Source: Amoebophrya sp. A120 (Eukaryota; Sar; Dinophyceae; Syndiniales; Amoebophryaceae). From it: a stretch of DNA of 64,000 nt. Positions 22,201 to 30,000 of this stretch are shown here, one piece after another; the first letter of the stretch is position 1; each line of letters starts with the position of its first letter. The stretch is taken from the NCBI GenBank assembly GCA_905178155.1, contig CAJINV010000003.1, positions 4,029,253-4,093,252 of the forward strand, in the 5' to 3' direction. The position numbers and the translations under genes were made by a program. The notes below the pieces were generated by a model. It saw only the letters and a list, made by a program, of their open reading frames with translations. It did not search any database and was not told where the DNA came from.

Positions 22201-25200
22201 AATTTTTCTTCACAAAGGGATCGGAACCAAGCTGCCGGCCGTGGCACTTGGGTTCAACGAAGATCCAGGTGAAAAGGGTTTGTTGTGCGAAGAGATCGAG
22301 ACAGAGTCCACTATGATGACAAAGGCTGAGAAAATGCTTCTTGATCATCAGCGTGCTGGACATCGTAGTCTACCAGGAATAGTAGTCCGATGTCCTGCCT
22401 GCGATCTCGCGAAAAGCAAAGGCGCGCAACATGCAAAAGCGAAGAAAGAATGCTACAAAGTTGAAAAATTCAATGACCAAGTTGATTTTGACTTCACTGG
22501 ACCGTGGGAACCTGACTACTGGTCGCAAAGATGGGTGCTAAATGCCATCGATCAAGCAACCAGCTGGCCTCGTTCTTTCATCTGCAAGAGCAAAGCAGAA
22601 GCAGGCGCAAAGCTGCAGGTCTGGATAAATGAAGAGGGACCACCGAAAAGAGTGAGATCCGACAATGCCAAAGAGTTCAAGGAACCAGGTAGCACTTGGA
22701 AAAAGACAGCACAGAAACAGTCCCCGCCGATTCATACTGACTACTCAGCTCCATACGAACCACAAGAAAATGGAAAAGTTGAAAGATACAATCAAACTCA
22801 CCAGAACGGAGTGAGGGCAATGATGGTCGGAGTCGATAAGCGTATGTGGAGTTATGCAGCACGCACTTTCTCCCACATATTCGCCCGAACCCCTACAGCC
22901 AAAGGAGGCGAGTCGCCATTTGAAAAACGCTTCAAAAGAAAACCTTCCATCAAGTATTTCCGACGTTTCGGATGCTTGGTATACGCGAAGGATCACTCAC
23001 AGAAGTCGAAGCTTGAAGACCGGTTTACCCGTGGAATCTTTCTAGGCTACGCCCAAGAAAATTCTACATACCTGGTAGGCATGTGGTCCGCAGATGGTCG
23101 ATGTAAGAAAAGCTCCAAAATCCGCTTCGGAGTCCACGAGGTGAAGTGTTGTAAGTTTGATGAATCAGTGCTGGTCAGCAAGATAGATGATCTGAAGCCG
23201 GACGCTGACAAGTTGTTAATTGATTTTCCGAATCCGGCGCGTCTGGGTGATAGTTCGCAGCTCGTAGAGCCGAATGTGCCCGCTGTAGATCATGATCAAA
23301 GCAGTCGTGGTCAGGACGCTCCGAGGACCGATCGTTCGAAAGATGAAGAAGATGCGGACAAACGCAGTTCGAAGGAAAAAGAAACCGTCGAAAACGACGA
23401 GGGCAAGAGTTTCGAAGGGGGTGAGCAACCTGAGGAAGGGGGCGAGGAAAATCAAAACCCTAATCAGGATTGGCTCGATTTGTTTTCAGAGGAGGCGCCT
23501 GAAAAATCCCCGAAGCAGAAAAAGAAAGCTGAGAATGGAAATCGAAAAAGAAAGTCTAATACAGTTGATGCTGATGAAAAAGAGAACGAGACACAAGAAG
23601 CGCCTAGGATCCTCGTTGAAGGACCTACACGAAAGAAACTTCGCAAGAAGGGCCGAGGGCATGACAAGAAAAAGCGCAAAGAACGCAACGACAAAGGCCA
23701 AAGTCGTGGCCCTCGAGCAAAGAAAAGGCAGAAAGTCAATCTTGTGTCGTCATCTGACCTTTTGAAAGATCTACCGATGGAATTTGAAAAAGAAGCAGAA
23801 GCTATATTCCAGATTCGTCATGAATTAGAGGAGGACGAAACTCCTTACCTCTTTGGCTTGCAGCACACTTGGGCCAAGTGTCTGGAAAGTCCTGACGCAA
23901 TCAAATGGATCGAGTCAGATACGAAAGAACGCCTAGCGCTAGAAGAAGCAAATACGTGGAGGCATGCAACCGCAGAAGACATCAAAGAGATGGGTGATAA
24001 GTTAGAGATTATCCCGACGGTATGCATCTACACGAAGAAGAGAGACGGACGCTACAAGTGTCGTCTCGTAGCACTAGGAAACAGGCAAAAGCTATCTCTT
24101 CAAGGAGAAATATACAGCCCAACTGTGAGCCATGCCGCTAACAGGTATTTACTTGTTGAAGCAGCAGCACGCGGATGGAAAGTTAGACAGTTCGATATTT
24201 CAAATGCGTTTGTGCGTGCAGCTCTAGGTGACGAGATCGTGTTATGTCGCCTGCCCAAGCACAACAGCTGGAGCAAGAACAAAGAAAAAGGCGATGTTGT
24301 CAGGCTGTTAAAGTCGTTATACGGTCTGAAGATCAGCCCACGCCGCTGGTATGACGAATATTCCGGCAGACTCAAGAAGTTAGGCTGGGTTGTATCCGAA
24401 CACGAACCAGGTTTGTTCAAGAAGTTTGCAAAAGACAAACAGGGAAAAGAGCAAGAGCTCTGGCTAGCAGTTTACGTAGATGACAACATTATCTCAGGCG
24501 AAGATGATGACCTTGTCGCTGCAGAAATGAATGCAATTTTAGCAGAGTTCCCAGGAAAAGAAATTCTCGCAGAATATGACAAGGAAGGCAATGAGATCCG
24601 CGACCTTCTCGGCGCAAAGTTGACCTTCAACGCGAAAAAGAGAGTCATGAAAATCACTTGCGAAGACGCAATTGATAAGCTGCTTGAGAAATTTCACATG
24701 AAGGACTGCCGCGCAGTAGTTTCCCCATGTTTACCAAATTCCCACGCAGACTTGGACTCGCCGTCGAATTCCACATTTCCGATAAGATCGCTAGTAGGCG
24801 GAATGTTGTATATCAGTTGCGTTGCCCGGCCTGATATCGCATTCGCAGTACAAAGAGTAGCGACGCAGGTAGCTAGTCCAACCGACCAAACGGTAAAAGA
24901 TGCTAAGCGTATTCTGGCGTATTTGAAAGGAACCAAATCGCAAGGATTGGAATACAGCAAGCAGCAAGAGAAAAAGTTCAAAGAAATCTACACAAAAGCC
25001 GCAGAGCTAGAAAACAAGGAATACAGAGACACTATTGCTTTCTGCGATGCAGATTTTGCAGGATGTTCTGTAAGTTTTCGATCCACGTCAGGAACAATCC
25101 TATATCGACGCGGAGTTCCCATCTGTTGGAAGTCGAAACGTCAATCGATTCGAGCTACGTCAACAATGGAAGCCGAGTATTGCGCGATGTATGACTGTGT

Positions 25201-26247
25201 AAGGATGACTATGGACCAAGGATATTTGAACTGGTTTTCAGAACAAGAGTCAGGATCTCTACCGTTGATCTTCAACGACAACAAGTCCGCGCTTGCGTTG
25301 AGTCAGACAACCGTAGCCACGAAAAGATCCAAGCACATGAGTCTTCGACTACACCTAGTACGAGACTACGTAAAAGACTTGTGCTATGTAAACACAGATA
25401 TCAATCTAGCGGATGGATTGACAAAACCACTTCCAGGAGAGAAGTATATCCAAATCTTCAAAGCTCCCGCAAGAAAAGCTAATGAAGTATTTGCGAAAGC
25501 TCATTTTGTCGATTTCAATAATCTCTAGGATTTATTGATTCGAATTTCACACGAATTCATCACATCTAAGATTTCTCGAGATGATTTCATGTTCATTCGG
25601 AAGGGGGAATGTAAGCATGATCAAGAGTTTGTTCTTGACAAGCATCCCGATCTGAATTGACTAAATTGAAATCACGATGTAAATCACGATGCTACGATGA
25701 TGATTCAAAATGAGGTCTCATGCAAATCACGAAGTTCATGAGAAGGAACAAAAATGAAGTTCACTCTAATCCCGCACTGTATACTAGTGACGATCAACGA
25801 TTGTTGATCTGATATTTTTCATAAATTTAGGGCGATTAGAACAAATTTGAACTTTCATGTTTTACCCCCTTGACTGAGAACTCAAAATTTGTGTGTTGTC
25901 TGGAACGCTAAATTTTTCCCCACAGGCTGTGACGATAGTCACCATAGATTGATTGCGACTTAGAAACACTGAATCCCACCTAGATTCTGCTTGACATGCA
26001 AGATGGCCAGTGTTCACACCGCCCGCGTTTCTTCGTCGTTGATTGTCTTCACACCGTGAAAATTCGGTTGACAGAAAGGTTTGCAATACAAATGCGTCCA
26101 AGTTCGGGGGTGAGGGCATTTTTCACTTTGATACAGGGACTGATAGATCTCGTTGGACGTGGAGACACTGGTCTGCAAAATGTTGAACAACGAGAAGCAG
26201 AAGGCAAAGACCAGATACAAGGTCGTTGTCAGCAGCACGTCGGCCAT
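10290..26247 (-). CDS. Tandem two-channel polycystin (PKD2-like), 1960 aa
   Basis: Cation channel of the polycystin/TRP class with two full six-helix units in one chain. The exons 26134-26247, 18229-18435, 16564-17923, 15588-16369, 15105-15299, 14127-14793, 13802-13841, 13311-13534, 12764-13099, 12170-12496 and 10290-11920 sum to 5883 nt with matching phases at every junction. Unit 1: S1 at residues 5-27, extracellular polycystin (TOP) domain with TPWSIGPERYF, S2 near 371, S3, S4, S5, pore helix FLTCLRMTMGD, S6 near 567-597. Unit 2: S1 near 675-696, second TOP domain, S2 near 1098-1122, S3 near 1146, S4 near 1217-1245, a PDZ-like insert, S5 near 1360, pore FRFMMGD, S6 near 1423-1450. About 510 cytosolic residues follow with coiled-coil segments. 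The exon at 15588-16369 alone holds S6 of unit 1 and S1 of unit 2. The ATG at 26247 follows an in-frame stop upstream, but a further 5' exon is not excluded. Intron 2 contains a Copia element. Confidence 0.85.
12502..12763. mobile_element. Introner, family 1
   Basis: 262-bp element in the polycystin gene. The target duplication GGTCG lies at 12497-12501 and 12764-12768. It splits the PDZ-like insert; removal gives L-L-D-R-A-R-K in frame. Confidence 0.93.
13540..13801. mobile_element. Introner, family 1
   Basis: 262-bp element. The target duplication TCCGT lies at 13535-13539 and 13802-13806. Together with the next element it isolates a 40-nt coding exon inside helix S2 of channel unit 2. Confidence 0.93.
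13847..14126. mobile_element. Introner, family 2
   Basis: 280-bp element with ends TATCCTGGGTAAAAACGTAC and, inverted, GTACGTTTTTACTCAGGATA. The target duplication CCACG lies at 13842-13846 and 14127-14131. Removal restores the hydrophobic run LLYV|VLVIW of helix S2. Confidence 0.93.
14799..15104. mobile_element. Introner, family 5
   Basis: 306-bp element with terminal repeats TATGGGAGTGTCAGAATCG and CGATTCTGACACTTCCATA. The target duplication GATGC lies at 14794-14798 and 15105-15109. Removal gives N-T-S-I-A-L-H in the second TOP domain. Confidence 0.92.
15300..15587. mobile_element. Introner, family 2
   Basis: Element proper about 15305-15587, ends TATCATTTGTAAAAACGTCG and, inverted, CGTTTTTACTCAGAATA. 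The target duplication is imperfect (GGGAT versus GAGGT); frame closure (D-L-H-Q-Y-F) sets the spliced borders. Confidence 0.85.
18691..19154 (+). repeat. 5' LTR of the Copia element
   Basis: 464 bp, starts TGTAAGCATG and ends GGTTGACA. It differs from the 3' LTR at four positions by my reading. Confidence 0.95.
19155..20017 (+). promoter_or_regulatory. Copia leader with three intron-like segments
   Basis: An 863-nt untranslated leader precedes gag. Three AT-rich segments start GTACTA, GTGCTA and GTACTG and end in ACAG (19305-19528, 19611-19731, 19808-19948). Short GC-richer pieces separate them. The pattern resembles the short GT-AG host introns, which also often begin GTAC, but splicing is not shown. 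Confidence 0.45.
20018..21166 (+). CDS. gag: Copia Gag (nucleocapsid precursor)
   Basis: 382-aa capsid/nucleocapsid protein that would package the element RNA into virus-like particles. The middle resembles the copia gag (UBN2-like) fold with KEYFNSKQGEDETVEEHI. Near the C-terminus is a zinc knuckle CSNCNSESHNTKDC (CX2CX4HX4C), followed by a Lys/Gly-rich basic tail. The start is the first ATG after the leader. It ends with TGA at 21164-21166; the next frame-matched codons run straight into pol. Confidence 0.93.
   Translation: MGAPGDDHRPSTSGTVGMLYDAEHEGETGKDFQTFKGSVIAQAFSLNIGPQFKEDLEGKVCMDKWDEVDQLACDQWVADGKHENDFWPTYTTEVRSAYAKLYGTVFKSLTGKARAKAQDIQEEPGADACVVWLMLQIKEKANPQTAGARRMLIKEYFNSKQGEDETVEEHIDKLKNFWNFKLGAKVTAEELRYHCIFGNMREEFDECNKRALANGFSFEETKNHMVEEERALSSNGETTKHKANLVRNKNSRNQHGPRPDHVQKNREKQMFSNMLKKEMPSLIQQAAANLIAQNPNLTQNHTAGSNDDSHAANYAGDSKWCSNCNSESHNTKDCWYKNGNKVNNKSSNKNSGKGNNTNTVRKGNDKPKGGGKKGKGKKGRKY
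21167..25528 (+). CDS. pol: Copia Pol polyprotein
   Basis: Open from the codon after the gag TGA to 25528, about 1453 codons, same frame as gag. Domains in order: aspartic protease with CDSGATSHMSG (about 21920); pre-integrase zinc region HQRAGH...CPACDLAK (about 22345-22400); integrase core with the DDE residues in DFDFTGPW, RSDNAKEF and PQENGKVERY; acidic Lys-rich linker; reverse transcriptase with QFDISNAFV and the YVDD catalytic motif (about 24472); RNase H with CDADFAG and ATSTMEAEY. No in-frame stop or lesion, so it looks competent. There is no in-frame ATG near its beginning, so it is probably made as a gag-pol readthrough product or from a spliced RNA. The first 50 or so codons are low in coding character. 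Confidence 0.93.
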   Translation, partial: VLDGVSKKSSLLHKLQKVRKLFLRLTKTRCYNTNYSRCFSTKFLTKIPPQKNPPQKEQPPGDEPPVTTSHFEEDECVFDSKLDIFNPDSSSLIDMDDLFSNLDKNEDEICTNDAAGPTRQLKGKRKRAELELAEQFATPEMANMTQQVQALESTDREIRKILFPRSHVSDASKAERVEKCNLSQDAVFSIVAKESEQNHSPEYTARKLAHLYSVRESALRKVREANDAHRNKKDEQHRNHETAFNCVDDAICDSGATSHMSGRPEIFESWDDSNPVRITVADGKELDGPGYFGTLKPNALGCKRAIFHPFLPQTLLSVEQLKKEGYRVVFDEGGNYLQSRKTGKRIFLHKGIGTKLPAVALGFNEDPGEKGLLCEEIETESTMMTKAEKMLLDHQRAGHRSLPGIVVRCPACDLAKSKGAQHAKAKKECYKVEKFNDQVDFDFTGPWEPDYWSQRWVLNAIDQATSWPRSFICKSKAEAGAKLQVWINEEGPPKRVRSDNAKEFKEPGSTWKKTAQKQSPPIHTDYSAPYEPQENGKVERYNQTHQNGVRAMMVGVDKRMWSYAARTFSHIFARTPTAKGGESPFEKRFKRKPSIKYFRRFGCLVYAKDHSQKSKLEDRFTRGIFLGYAQENSTYLVGMWSADGRCKKSSKIRFGVHEVKCCKFDESVLVSKIDDLKPDADKLLIDFPNPARLGDSSQLVEPNVPAVDHDQSSRGQDAPRTDRSKDEEDADKRSSKEKETVENDEGKSFEGGEQPEEGGEENQNPNQDWLDLFSEEAPEKSPKQKKKAENGNRKRKSNTVDADEKENETQEAPRILVEGPTRKKLRKKGRGHDKKKRKERNDKGQSRGPRAKKRQKVNLVSSSDLLKDLPMEFEKEAEAIFQIRHELEEDETPYLFGLQHTWAKCLESPDAIKWIESDTKERLALEEANTWRHATAEDIKEMGDKLEIIPTVCIYTKKRDGRYKCRLVALGNRQKLSLQGEIYSPTVSHAANRYLLVEAAARGWKVRQFDISNAFVRAALGDEIVLCRLPKHNSWSKNKEKGDVVRLLKSLYGLKISPRRWYDEYSGRLKKLGWVVSEHEPGLFKKFAKDKQGKEQELWLAVYVDDNIISGEDDDLVAAEMNAILAEFPGKEILAEYDKEGNEIRDLLGAKLTFNAKKRVMKITCEDAIDKLLEKFHMKDCRAVVSPCLPNSHADLDSPSNSTFPIRSLVGGMLYISCVARPDIAFAVQRVATQVASPTDQTVKDAKRILAYLKGTKSQGLEYSKQQEKKFKEIYTKAAELENKEYRDTIAFCDADFAGCSVSFRSTSGTILYRRGVPICWKSKRQSIRATSTMEAEYCAMYDCVRMTMDQGYLNWFSEQESGSLPLIFNDNKSALALSQTTVATKRSKHMSLRLHLVRDYVKDLCYVNTDINLADGLTKPLPGEKYIQIFKAPARKANEVFAKAHFVDFNNL
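25610..26073 (+). repeat. 3' LTR of the Copia element
   Basis: 464 bp, TGTAAGCATG...GGTTGACA, about 99% identical to the 5' LTR. Preceded by the polypurine tract at 25599-25609. Confidence 0.95.
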
Positions 26248-27067
26248 CCTGGTGCCGATGCCGCGCTCGCGGCCCCGCCTCGCAGAGCGGGTGGACGGCT
26301 TTTGCGCTTGCTAGACCTGGTCTTGCAGCGGCAAGCCAGCGAGGACGAGACGAAGCACACTGTCGTCGCTACATGATTGCCTTGTTGTCGTTGTTCATCA
26401 GGTTCCGATCTCGTAGCCGGGCTGCACTTTCTGCTGCGAAGTTTGAGGAGATACTGATAGATGAGATAGACGTCGAGATGCTTTATTGTTCATCATCTTC
26501 ATTGAGATATTTTTTTACATATACCAAGATGCTTGTGCTTGTCGTTATGCGTCGTCAAAAACCTCCCTCGTTTCTTACAGCCATCGCTCCCGCTCCGTGA
26601 ACCTGACTCGAACTCTGTGTACATAGCCAGAGAGAGATACTAAAATCCTCGGAAAACTGCATGACAGGCTGGAAACACGAATGCGCAAGGTTGTAGAGCG
26701 AAAGAATGACTTTCACGTTCCGACACGCAAAAGCTTTAGCCTGCGAAAGTTACATTCGCTAGCATTCCACCTTCATCAACTGCCGAATGTTTAGTACGCA
26801 TGAAAAAGTGTGAGTTGAAGAACTACGACTACGAGCTTAATCTTCGATAGCCACGATGTAGCGCCACAAAGAAACATAAGTAGAGTCTTTCTATATGAAT
26901 CTAGAAGCGGACACATAAAGTGCGTTGATTTTCCATGGTTTCGTCGTTTCGTTTCTCACCTATCTATGCATGTGAAAGAAGTTAGAGTTACGTTGTTCGC
27001 GATGTTACATCAACAAAGACCACAACTTCCATCTATGGTCCATCTGTTCTTTACTTTTATCGAATCA
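26248..27067. other. Intergenic, 5' of the polycystin gene
   Basis: 820 bp between the polycystin ATG and the stop of the cotransporter. It should hold the polycystin 5' UTR and promoter, possibly a short upstream exon. Nothing else recognised. Confidence 0.5.
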
Positions 27068-30000
27068 TCATGTGAAGGCGGTGACAATTTCGTGCTCACT
27101 GGCACCACCGACTAAGACACACCGCGAAAGCCCCTGCGTAATGGTGTCCACGAGACGGAAGTAGGGAAGACTCGAAGCGGATCCGCGAAACTCAGGGAAG
27201 TTCATGAGAACCAAGGAGGACTCGGCAGAGTGCTCCCGAATGACCTTGTTTAGGCGTTCCGCTAGATCGAGACCCCCGTCCGACCGGCCCAACGTGCCCC
27301 GCGACTGCCACCGCGTCAGCTTTGGTGTCGGTTTAGATTCTGACGTCGTGGTTGGAGCTTCCTTTTCCTTACTCGTCGTTGTGAAGAGGTTATTTTCATC
27401 CTTGGAATTTGTCGACGTGGTCGAGTTATTGATTGTATCTGCTGAAGTGGCCGCGAGAACTTCCTGTATCTCAATTTGTTCTAGCGTCGTAGCCGCACGG
27501 ATCGCAGCGCTGACGGGAACGAGGTGAACGCTACTGTCCACGGGCGCTGGCGGGCCTCCCGGGCTGAGTTTCGATGCTTGCCGACTCCCAGCTGCAGACT
27601 CAATAAAAGACGCGGCATCTTCGTCATCTTGCAAAGATTCTGCGTTGAAGAGAAAGCTGGCCGAGTTGTGCACGAGCGGGTTTTTCCGTACGAGGCCCAT
27701 TTTTTCAGTGGGCACCAGCTCGGCTGCATCTACTGCCTTTACTTCCAACATCCCAGAACGCGATGCAAACGGAGCATCATCAAGAAGATCTTCACGTCCT
27801 TCCTGCTCGTTGTTACCGCCTGCTCCTACGACCGGAATACTAGTTGTGTGCAACGGAACAACGTGGACCTCGAGCTTTAACCGCAGATCGGCGCAGTATG
27901 TTTCCAGGTCTTGTCGCATTTTGTCAGCACTTGTCCTCCTGCTTGCGGCAGAACAATCCTCGGTCTCTACTTGCGTTGTACCTTCGCCGTTATTTCCCGC
28001 GAGTCTGGACTGCAGGTCTTCGTTATCCAGAGCGACCGTGAAGAGCCGGGCGCCCTTGGTTTTCGCCCACACGGGATTTTGCCGCAGAAGATGTGGCAAG
28101 AGGAGAATGATGCCCCCGTCCCCCAGGACCCACCACACATCGATGTAACCGCGCATCGGCTTACTCGCAGGGTGCTGCTGCTGCGCAGTGCCGACGCTCG
28201 GGCGTGGCTTCTTCGCAACTCCACTGACTAGTTGGTGGTGGCCGTGGCTGCTGTGGTGGTGTCCGACGAGGTGCTCGATGCTGGGCCAGTGCGCCCCGGG
28301 GCCGAGCTTCGTTACGAGAAGCAGCTTGTCGAACGCCTTCGCGCCCTCGAGCGCCTGCAAGAGGCGGTAGCGTGTCCGGTGCGCACGGTTCACCTTCGTC
28401 TTCTTCCAGAGCTGCTGGAGCATGCGCACGCGCGGGTCGTGACTGGCCCGGTCCTGCACCACCGTGGACATGTCGTCTTCGTCCCACTGATCCTTGGGGG
28501 GAAACGCCATCAGCACGCAGTTGGGCTGCAGCGGCCCGATGCCGGCGGATTGCATCAAGTCTAGGGTGCTAGCCGCCCGGTCGGCGGTGTAAACCCAGTG
28601 CACGAAGCCCACCAGCCCGTGGCTTTTCATCAGCTTCTGCATCTTCAACTTTCGATCGTACAAGACGTGTCGATACTTCTCGATGCTCCCTTTATTGCTC
28701 CTTGTCGTGCCGTTCGTCGGCCTAGTTCTTCTCGCGGCAGTAACAACTTCGTCGTCCTTGGTGGTTGCTGCCAGAGCGGTAGGAGATGAGTTAGCGCCGC
28801 CTCGTGCAGCAATTGTAGCGGGCGTCGTGGTAAATATGCTTCGGCTACTGACAGACTCATTGTTTTTGCTTCGGCTCCGACTTCGGGGAGAGGACCGAGA
28901 TTTCATCTTGAGGTCCATCACGGCACTGGAAAGGAGGGCAAAGCCACGAGACGCTGAGGGCGAGGCAGGCAGGGGGAGCTGAGGATCTTCTGCATCGTCT
29001 ACTTCGTGATCTTGTACAACTCCGCTGGTCTGTCGCGCCGGCGTGCCCGAAGCCAGCAGGGCGGCAGGTGAGGGGAGCGTTGAGGTTGGGGAGCGCCGCG
29101 CCACCGAGAATTCGCCACTCTTGGCCCGCTCAATGTCGATCATGTGGGAAGAAAGCGCGCGTGAGCCGGCATCAGTTGGATCGGAGTCGTGGTTTCTTCT
29201 GCCGCCGCTCGTCTCTGTCTGGTCTACTTTTGTACTAAAGTCGATGTGTTTTTCTTCCATGTAGCGCTGTAGTTCTCGCTTCAAGAATCCAGTTTCGCCA
29301 AACAACGAGTCGCCGTGGCTGGAGCACAAGACGGCTACCTCCATCAGACCTGATCTGTGAGAAATTTGCTCGGCAAAGGCGAGCAATTCTGGATTTTCGA
29401 CTTGCAGAAAATTTTCCTCGTCATGATGCGACTTCTTTGCAATTGCATCTCCGTCAGTACGGCTACTCCCAGATGAATGATCCGCAACAACATAGCTGGT
29501 GTGGGACATCATGACCTCATGATCCGTCGTTTTCTCTACTACAACTACTTTGGACGATGATCTTTGCTCAACTACAGGCACAGCATCTTCTGCGGTCGTG
29601 GCGTGTCTGTTTGCACGTTCACGGAGCTCATCTGCTATCTGCACTTCTGCTTCTACTGCACCGACCGCAAGCCCAGCCTCGGCTCCGAGAGTTGTTGTAG
29701 CGGGAAACAAAATTCCAATGCTCTCGTCGTCCATGTCGCCTGAAATGTTTGATGCGTGGCCGGACACGTTACGCTCAAGCGCCAGACGGCTTCCTCGACG
29801 ACTGGAGGGGGGCTGCTGGTCGCGCTGGTGTTTCATCTTTGCGGCACGTTTGGACGGGGTTGTCGCACTGTTCAACATTATGCCGTGCTGGGTACCTTCG
29901 CGAGGAACTACACGAAGGTGCCGCAAGGCGTCCGCGTTGTCCGGCAGTTGCACGTCCAGAATGTCTACTTCGGGCGAGGTGAGGACCAAAATCTGCGGCC

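Larger units (their letters stand above)
18691..26073 (+). mobile_element. Full-length Ty1/copia LTR retrotransposon
   Basis: 7383-bp element with 464-bp LTRs (18691-19154, 25610-26073), both TG...CA. The host target duplication GAAAG lies at 18686-18690 and 26074-26078. Order gag-protease-integrase-reverse transcriptase-RNase H identifies the copia type. A purine-rich tract (GGAAGGGGGAA) precedes the 3' LTR. The primer site after the 5' LTR does not look like the usual initiator-Met tRNA complement. I count four differences between the LTRs, so the insertion is recent, and both ORFs are open. It lies antisense to the polycystin gene. Confidence 0.95.
18441..26133. mobile_element. Introner, family 6, split by a Copia insertion
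   Basis: Left part 18441-18690, right part about 26079-26133, together about 305 bp without the retrotransposon. Terminal repeats are TATTACAGTGAAAAGTGCCC and, inverted, GGGCATTTTTCACTTTGATA. The introner's own target duplication CAGGG is intact at 18436-18440 and 26134-26138, more than 7.6 kb apart. Removing everything between gives Y-Q-S-L-V-P-R-F in the polycystin. Confidence 0.9.
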
